Part shown: one piece after another, positions 58,723-64,000 of the stretch
Position numbering within the stretch: position 1 is the stretch's first letter
Layout of the letters: each line of letters opens with the position of its first letter
DNA from: an uncultured Ignavibacteria bacterium
Lineage (GTDB): Bacteria; Bacteroidota; Ignavibacteria; Tepidaquicellales; OLB5
Reading direction: 5' to 3'
Length of the DNA stretch: 64,000 nt
Assembly: GCA_937873695.1 (NCBI GenBank)
Contig: CALMYL010000006.1
Span: forward strand, 1 to 64,000
Program-made: the position numbers and the translations under genes
The notes under the pieces: generated by a model
What the model saw: only the letters and a program-made list of their open reading frames with translations
Database searches by the model: none
Told to the model about the DNA's origin: nothing

Positions 58723-59166
58723 ATGGTAAAGATCTACCTTTTCTTATCTATTCTTATTGGTATTGCGGCAGGGATAGGATCAGCAACATTTTATTACGCA
58801 AAGGGGTATTCATACATGCAGGATGACCCCGCGGCATGTGATAACTGCCACATTATGGATGACCAGTATAACGGCTGGCAGCGGGCTTCGCACCGCTCTG
58901 TTGCTACATGCAATGACTGCCATACCCCTAAGGATTTTGCTGGCAAGTGGTTCACCAAAGCATTAAACGGGTGGAACCACAGCTATGCGTTTACATCAGG
59001 TGATTTCCATGAGCCAATACAGGTTAATCAGAGAAACAGGGATATACTTGAGGCAAACTGCCGTTACTGCCACAGTACAATGGTATCAGGTATTACATTC
59101 CATGAAACCGAAAACACTAAAATTCAGTGTACTTCCTGTCATAGAAGCGTTGGACACATGAAATAG
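58723..59166 (+). CDS. nrfH: Cytochrome c nitrite reductase small subunit
   Basis: 147 aa tetraheme quinol dehydrogenase of the NapC/NirT family that passes electrons to NrfA. One N-terminal membrane helix (about 4-25) anchors it. Four CxxCH sites: CDNCH 39-43, CNDCH 63-67, CRYCH 113-117 and CTSCH 136-140. NrfA follows 53 bases downstream, so nrfHA form an operon. Confidence 0.95.
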   Translation: MVKIYLFLSILIGIAAGIGSATFYYAKGYSYMQDDPAACDNCHIMDDQYNGWQRASHRSVATCNDCHTPKDFAGKWFTKALNGWNHSYAFTSGDFHEPIQVNQRNRDILEANCRYCHSTMVSGITFHETENTKIQCTSCHRSVGHMK

Positions 59167-59219
59167 AAACAAAATATCAAATGTCAAAAATTATCAAAAA
59201 TTAAATATACAATTTCATA

Positions 59220-60515
59220 ATGGCGAACCCGATAAATAAAAAATATTTCCTGATCTTTTTTGTAACAGCCCTGGTAACTGTGGGTATTACGCTGCTGCTA
59301 ATTAATGTTTTCGAAAAGAAACAGGAGGCCCAGCTGTATCCATCGGTATTTAAACCGGTCGGTGACCATGAAACGGACCCAAAAGTCTGGGGTGAGAACT
59401 TCCCGTATGAATATGATACTTATCTTAAGACCCAAACAAACGAAGGGCCAACTTATTATGGCGGCAGCGATAACTACCAAAAGCTTGATAAATACCCCGT
59501 ACTGAAAACACTTTTTGCGGGATACCCGTTCAGCGAAGATTACCGCGAAGAACGCGGCCATTATTGGGCTATAACAGATGTTAAGGAAACAAAAAGAGTA
59601 AATGATAATACCCCGAATACATGCATAAGCTGTAAAAGCTCACAGGTGCTGGTTGATGTTGAAAAAATGGGAACCGAAGCTTTTTATAAAGCAATGTTTA
59701 AAGATGTTGGCGCGCATTATGATAAGGGGATAGGCTGCCTTGATTGCCACAATCCAAAAACAATGGAACTGCGGGTAAGCCGCCCCGGATTCATTGAAGC
59801 AATGCAGCGCAGGGGGATTGATGTTACTAAAGCTACCCGAGAGCAAATGAGAAGTTATGTATGCGGGCAGTGCCACGTTGAGTATTATTTTAAAGGTGAA
59901 GGCAAGTATCTGACTTTCCCCTGGGATAAAGGTTTAAGTGTAGACAGCATTGAAGCATATTATGATGAGTATGGATTTAAGGATTGGGATCACGAAACAT
60001 CAGGCGCGCCGATGATAAAAATGCAGCACCCCGAGTTTGAAACATGGTCAACCGGTATCCATGCAAAAAGCGGCGTAACATGTGTTGATTGTCATATGCC
60101 GTATGAAAGACAGGGCTCGGTTAAAGTTACAAATCACTGGATAAAGAGTCCATTGCGCAATATTAACAATGCGTGCCAAACCTGCCATAAATGGAGCGAA
60201 CAGGAACTTTCAAACAGGGTGAAAACAATTCAGGATAGAGTTTATGAACAAATGATGAGATCAGAAACCGCGATTGTAGATGCTATTAATGCAATAAAGG
60301 CGGCAAAAGATGCCGGCGCCACTGATGAGCAGCTAAAAGAAGCCAGAAAATTACACAGACGCGCACAGTTAAGGTGGGATTTTGTTGCAGCGGAAAATTC
60401 CATGGGATTCCACTCACCCCAGGAAACCCTTAAAACTCTCGGTAATGCTATTGATTACGCCCGTCAGTCACAGCTTGCAGCGGAAAAACTTATAAAAAGC
60501 ATTGCTGCGAAATAA
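59220..60515 (+). CDS. nrfA: Ammonia-forming cytochrome c nitrite reductase
   Basis: 431 aa pentaheme enzyme that reduces nitrite to ammonium in the periplasm. The active-site heme uses CISCK (135-139) with lysine as ligand; the others are CLDCH 173-177, CGQCH 215-219, CVDCH 288-292 and CQTCH 319-323. The catalytic Tyr lies right after CGQCHVEYYF, and KMQHPEFETW holds the Lys, Gln and His of the calcium/active site. An N-terminal uncleaved-looking helix (about 9-30) may be a signal anchor or signal peptide. Shows dissimilatory nitrite reduction to ammonia in this organism. Confidence 0.97.
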   Translation: MANPINKKYFLIFFVTALVTVGITLLLINVFEKKQEAQLYPSVFKPVGDHETDPKVWGENFPYEYDTYLKTQTNEGPTYYGGSDNYQKLDKYPVLKTLFAGYPFSEDYREERGHYWAITDVKETKRVNDNTPNTCISCKSSQVLVDVEKMGTEAFYKAMFKDVGAHYDKGIGCLDCHNPKTMELRVSRPGFIEAMQRRGIDVTKATREQMRSYVCGQCHVEYYFKGEGKYLTFPWDKGLSVDSIEAYYDEYGFKDWDHETSGAPMIKMQHPEFETWSTGIHAKSGVTCVDCHMPYERQGSVKVTNHWIKSPLRNINNACQTCHKWSEQELSNRVKTIQDRVYEQMMRSETAIVDAINAIKAAKDAGATDEQLKEARKLHRRAQLRWDFVAAENSMGFHSPQETLKTLGNAIDYARQSQLAAEKLIKSIAAK

Positions 60516-60543
60516 TGTTTGTTGAAACCGATTATAGAATATT

Positions 60544-60569
60544 AAAAGGGAGCTTAAGCTCCCTTTTTG
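60544..60569 (+). terminator. Terminator of nrfHA
   Basis: AAAAGGGAGC (60544-60553) and GCTCCCTTTT (60558-60567), loop TTAA, followed by TG. Confidence 0.8.
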
Positions 60570-60643
60570 TTTATGCCGTTAAATTCCTTAGGGGAGAACA
60601 GATTATTTAGATTTCAACGGCGTTTCCTCCTTTAGAAGACAGA

Positions 60644-61909
60644 TCACTTTATTAGTATCATCTTTCTGGTTTCAGTGTATTCCCCGGAATTCAGCATGTA
60701 GAAATAAGTTCCGCTTGGTAAACCGGATGCATCGAATTCTGCCTCATATTTTCCTCCAGGAATGACTTCATTCAGCACTACTGAAACTTCTTCACCAAGT
60801 ATATTGAAAATAGAGAGCCTTGTAAATGATTGCAGCGGAATATCAAACGATATTTTTGTTACAGGGTTAAATGGATTTGGGTAATTCTGGTATAAACGGA
60901 ATGTTCCGGGTATTTCGGAGCCATTTGGATTAAAACCCGTAAATGTTCCTCCGTTAGAAGTAAAGATCATTGAACTTTTACCAACTGAGCATCCTTTTAA
61001 AGTATCAGAAAAAAAATTGTCGTTTAAGGTCGTGGTTATGGGTGAGTTTTGACTCAGCCAGTTCACTCCGCCGTTAGTTGATTTTGAAAGATATCCATTT
61101 GATCCGCAGGCGTACCCAGTGTTAACATTGTAAAAGAAAATACTATTGACATCATAAGCCGAAGTTATGTTATAAGTTGACCAGTTTACACCACCATTAG
61201 TTGTTTTAAAAAGGTTACCATTCTTTGCCGCCGCATAACCGGTGTTTGCGTTCAAAAATTGCAGGTCTATAAACGGACAATGCTGGGTTGAAGAATAAGA
61301 AAAGACCTGCGAATACGATACACCGTTATTGGTTGATTTGTGTATATACACCGTATAGTTTCCCGCAATAAGTGTATCCTTTGATGCGACAAAAGAGGTA
61401 TTAGCGTCAATAAAATCAACACAGGTATAATCCAGGTTGGCGGGTCCAGGAACATTAAGCTGGCCGGTTATCCAGTTAACTCCGGCATTTGGTGTATACG
61501 CAAAATGTCTTTGCTGTCCAACTACTATGCCTGTATTCAGATCAAGAAAATCCATATCATAAAAATTAAATGTACCTACTGGACTGATATTTTGCCAGAT
61601 AGATCCTCCATTTGTAGTTTTGATTACAATCCCCGAATCACCACAAACAAATGCAAGATCTGAATTGAAGATCATAGTTTTTCTGAAGCTGGATAAAGTG
61701 CTGTAGTTTTGTATATTCCAGGTAGTGCCGCCAGTTACAGTTTTCCTTATAACGCCTGAATCACCAACTGCAAATCCCCAAATTCCCTGTTTCACCGCAA
61801 CAGAGTTCAGGGATTTAACGCTGTTTGAGACTACTGTCCATTGCGTAAAAACATTAGCAGACGAAAACATTAACGCAGTAACTAAAAGAAAATAAAATTT
61901 GTGTTTCAT
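60644..61909 (-). CDS. T9SS-secreted protein with YCF48-like repeats
   Basis: 421 aa. Signal peptide (cleavage near VFTQ, about residue 22), then about seven beta-propeller-type repeats with GxxGxIxKTTNGGxxW character (GVIRKTVTGGTTWNIQNYS, GIVIKTTNGGSIW, GNLFKTTNGGVNW), resembling YCF48/HCF136-like propeller blades. The last ~85 residues are a type IX secretion C-terminal domain (LYQNYPNPFNPVTKISFDI to ETRKMILIK). Predicted to be secreted and surface attached; binding partner unknown. Confidence 0.9.
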   Translation of the reverse strand: MKHKFYFLLVTALMFSSANVFTQWTVVSNSVKSLNSVAVKQGIWGFAVGDSGVIRKTVTGGTTWNIQNYSTLSSFRKTMIFNSDLAFVCGDSGIVIKTTNGGSIWQNISPVGTFNFYDMDFLDLNTGIVVGQQRHFAYTPNAGVNWITGQLNVPGPANLDYTCVDFIDANTSFVASKDTLIAGNYTVYIHKSTNNGVSYSQVFSYSSTQHCPFIDLQFLNANTGYAAAKNGNLFKTTNGGVNWSTYNITSAYDVNSIFFYNVNTGYACGSNGYLSKSTNGGVNWLSQNSPITTTLNDNFFSDTLKGCSVGKSSMIFTSNGGTFTGFNPNGSEIPGTFRLYQNYPNPFNPVTKISFDIPLQSFTRLSIFNILGEEVSVVLNEVIPGGKYEAEFDASGLPSGTYFYMLNSGEYTETRKMILIK

Positions 61910-62212
61910 ATTTGTTCAGTTTAGATTATTAAATAATACTAATTTTACACATTCAATTAGAGGGTGTTCCCGGAATAAATTTAGCCGTTGTGACAAAGCC
62001 CGGTTACCTTCTTCATCTATCTTTTTTGAGAGATTAAATATTTAGTGTTGATTGTGACAGACTTAATTTTCAAACAGCGAGTAATGAACAAAATTAACCC
62101 AAAACAGCATTGTATTTCAAAGAATAATAAGCTTAATTGTGACTTTATAAATTGATAAAAACGGTAAATGTTACAGTAATATTTAATAATATTTGTTAAT
62201 TGTGACAGCAAA
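61910..62212. other. Intergenic region with four TTGTGAC copies
   Basis: 303 bases without a convincing gene between two divergent genes. TTGTGAC occurs at 61988, 62052, 62137 and 62200, always on the plus strand, with spacing of 64, 85 and 63 bases; the last copy ends six bases before the start at 62213. It resembles a CRP/HcpR half-site but shows no matching inverted half, so it may be chance. Confidence 0.35.
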
Positions 62213-63628
62213 ATGAAAAACAGCAAATTTGTAAAAAGTCTTAAATACTTAAATTATAAGCAGCTTGAAGAATTTGAAAGATTTATCAATTCTCCGTATT
62301 TTTTGAAACGTAAAAGTTTGCCGGTTGTATTTAAGAAGATCAAAATGTATTATCCCGAATACAATGCAGCAAAAGAAGAAATATTTATAGCTGCCACACC
62401 GGGAAAGAAATACAACGATGTGCTGATGAGAAAATATCTTTCTGAACTGAACATCATGCTTAATGATTATCTTGCAGTAAGCAGTTTCAGGAAAGATAAA
62501 ATGACTTACGGCAGCAAACTGATAGACAGACTTATAGAAATAAAGAATTATGATGAAGCAGGCAAATCTGCTATGGAAGCATTGACGGAGCTTGAAAAAA
62601 ATCCTTTAAGAAACGAAAAGTATTATTACAATAAATTTATCTTTGAAAGTTATTCAAAAACTATAAGTAATCTTAAAACCAATTTAAATCCCGATACCGA
62701 CTGGAAAGAGGCAATGGATGGATTTGTCAATTATTCTGCATTAACGGTGTTCCAGTTCTATTACATAATATTGAATGATGCCCGTTTCAGGAAAGAAAAG
62801 AGCAATATAGATCTTGAAATTCTGAATGATCTTGTGAATGTGTATGAAAAAAGGGGTATTACAGATAAGAACCCGATAGCATTTATTTTAAGTAACCTGG
62901 TAAGCTCATACCTGAAGCCTGAAGATGAAGTGTATTACAGGAACATTAAACAAATGATCTCCAGTCATAAACACTTGCTTGATAAAAATGAACTGGCGGC
63001 AATTTACACTTATCTGCACAACTACTGTTTTGTAAAAGTAGATAACGGAAACCTGGATTTTCTGAAAGAAAGATTTGAAATTGTGAACGAAGTACTCAGC
63101 AGCGGGTTCCACCTTAAAGATGGCTACATAATACCCGATATGTATATATCCATGGCAAACAATGCTTTAATGCTTAAAGAGTTTGAATGGGCTGAGGATT
63201 TCATACGGAAATACAATGTTAACCTGCCTGAAGAAGAAAAAAGATCATATGAGCATCTTGCACTATCAATCTTATATATGTTTAAAGGAAATTATGACGA
63301 GGCATTGAAATACCTTAGCCGTGTGAAATTCAGGAAGTACTACGATAAGTTTAAGATAAAAGCATTGAACCTGATGATCTATTATGAGGCCGGATATTTT
63401 GAAGAAGCTTTTTTACTTGCTGATTCATACCGGCATTTTATTTCAAAATACAGGTCTGTAACTCCTTATGTAAAAGAAAGAACCAATAATTTTGTAAAAC
63501 AGGTTCTGCAATTGATCAAATTCCGGCTGAATCAGACAGAAAACCCCAAAATTAATGATTTTGAAACTTGTACCATAATGTACAGGCCATGGCTCATAAG
63601 GAAAATTAACGAAGCAGCGGCAAACTGA
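62213..63628 (+). CDS. Helical protein of unknown function, NSPYF type (paralogue)
   Basis: 471 aa, predicted mostly helical and cytoplasmic. Starts MKNSKFVKSLKYLNYKQLEE and carries ERFINSPYFLKRKSLP; the C-terminal half (about 300-440) holds TPR-like units (GNYDEALKYLSRVKFRKYYD, YYEAGYFEEAFLLADSY). Aligns along its length with the protein at 16294-17748. Function unknown. In front of it is a 303-base gap with repeated TTGTGAC. The OsmC-like gene follows after 75 bases. Confidence 0.8.
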   Translation: MKNSKFVKSLKYLNYKQLEEFERFINSPYFLKRKSLPVVFKKIKMYYPEYNAAKEEIFIAATPGKKYNDVLMRKYLSELNIMLNDYLAVSSFRKDKMTYGSKLIDRLIEIKNYDEAGKSAMEALTELEKNPLRNEKYYYNKFIFESYSKTISNLKTNLNPDTDWKEAMDGFVNYSALTVFQFYYIILNDARFRKEKSNIDLEILNDLVNVYEKRGITDKNPIAFILSNLVSSYLKPEDEVYYRNIKQMISSHKHLLDKNELAAIYTYLHNYCFVKVDNGNLDFLKERFEIVNEVLSSGFHLKDGYIIPDMYISMANNALMLKEFEWAEDFIRKYNVNLPEEEKRSYEHLALSILYMFKGNYDEALKYLSRVKFRKYYDKFKIKALNLMIYYEAGYFEEAFLLADSYRHFISKYRSVTPYVKERTNNFVKQVLQLIKFRLNQTENPKINDFETCTIMYRPWLIRKINEAAAN

Positions 63629-63703
63629 CGTGATTTAATAACTTATTTGGGTATATTAAAGAGTATTATTATTTATTAATTTAGAACCGGAGGTCATAAT
63701 TAT

Positions 63704-64000
63704 ATGGTCGAAATTAATACAATCTACTCAGGCGGCCTGCACTGCAAAGCTGTGCATAAACCAAGCGGAGTAACAATAGAAACAGATGCCCCGGTTGATA
63801 ACCGCGGCAAAGGTGAGAGTTTTTCGCCAACCGATCTTCTGGCAACTTCACTGGCGGTATGTTATTTGACAACAATGGGTATCGCCGCTGAGGACAGGGG
63901 AATAAACATGAAAGGCGCAACCTGCAGAATAGAAAAACACATGAGCACAGATTCACCCCGCAGGGTTGCAAAACTTGTCGCTGAAATCGTTTTTCCTGCC
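63704..64000 (+). CDS. OsmC-family protein (cut by window end)
   Basis: Partial, at least 99 residues; the frame is open to the right edge. GGAGGT lies nine bases before the ATG. The segment GKGESFSPTDLLATSLAVCY contains the OsmC N-terminal motif with the first active-site cysteine (about residue 53); MGIAAEDRGINMKG follows. The second cysteine would be beyond the window. Distinct from the OsmC-like gene at 55489 (different start and spacing). Confidence 0.85.
   Translation, partial: MVEINTIYSGGLHCKAVHKPSGVTIETDAPVDNRGKGESFSPTDLLATSLAVCYLTTMGIAAEDRGINMKGATCRIEKHMSTDSPRRVAKLVAEIVFPA

Overview
The window reads as chromosome of an AT-rich, Gram-negative member of the Bacteroidetes/Chlorobi (FCB) lineage, most likely Ignavibacteria-like. 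The evidence is: a type IX secretion C-terminal sorting domain with the YQNYPNPFNP signature (60644-61909), many outer-membrane and TPR lipoproteins, repeated TAnnTTTG promoter boxes upstream of genes, and DUF3098 and other Bacteroidetes-type families. The taxonomic call is inference; there is no rRNA in the window.

Layout. 1-5 kb: Ada repair protein, a toxin-antitoxin pair whose toxin overlaps trmB, and an OmpR-type two-component system followed by a tiny secreted Lys/His-rich protein. 5.7-14.9 kb: mitochondrial-type citrate synthase, L,D-transpeptidase, EthD-like protein, a TonB / small membrane protein / PstS-like lipoprotein / TPR cluster, an M20 peptidase and a second toxin-antitoxin pair. 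15-22.3 kb: envelope proteins on the minus strand, an NSPYF-type helical protein, an SRPBCC plus triple zinc-ribbon pair, a PhnP-like hydrolase, a GxxExxY gene framed by perfect 29-bp inverted repeats, and inorganic pyrophosphatase. 22.4-31 kb: an envelope-anchored protein, a NarL-type two-component pair, a quinone-oxidoreductase-like enzyme, a palindrome-rich non-coding island, trpS, an isolated nuoJ, tRNA-Leu(UAA), and an exonuclease/GIY-YIG fusion. 31.1-36.5 kb: a seven-gene minus-strand run beginning with a WYL regulator (WYL, YiiX-like hydrolase, DoxX-like, DUF2071, membrane methyltransferase, membrane protein, acidic protein). 36.4-46.5 kb: small membrane protein, TPR lipoproteins, purE/purK, Cof-type HAD phosphatase, CPBP protease, leuS. 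46.5-52.5 kb: REP-like palindromes, proline dehydrogenase, Tat-exported Rieske protein, dapD, phosphoesterase, and an SQR-like / TusE-DsrC-like / DsrE-like sulfur cluster. 52.7-64 kb: CoA-transferase, OsmC proteins, two porin-like paralogues, nrfHA nitrite ammonification, the T9SS cargo, and a second NSPYF-type protein.

Functional themes. Ammonifying nitrite respiration (nrfHA) and the second porin-like gene each have an FNR-like palindrome TTGACTTAAGTCAA placed at exactly the same distance from a -10 box, which suggests joint redox control. Sulfide/persulfide handling, organic-acid metabolism (citrate synthase, CoA-transferase, proline oxidation) and a strongly developed envelope complete the picture.

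The window is unusually rich in short palindromic elements: a 502-bp inverted-repeat-bounded GxxExxY unit, foldback elements at 16.1, 22.3, 26.2-26.7, 31.0 and 46.6 kb, and a G/C-rich palindrome family present once between genes and once in frame inside leuS. The WYL-headed operon and the inverted-repeat GxxExxY element are the best candidates for undescribed biology.
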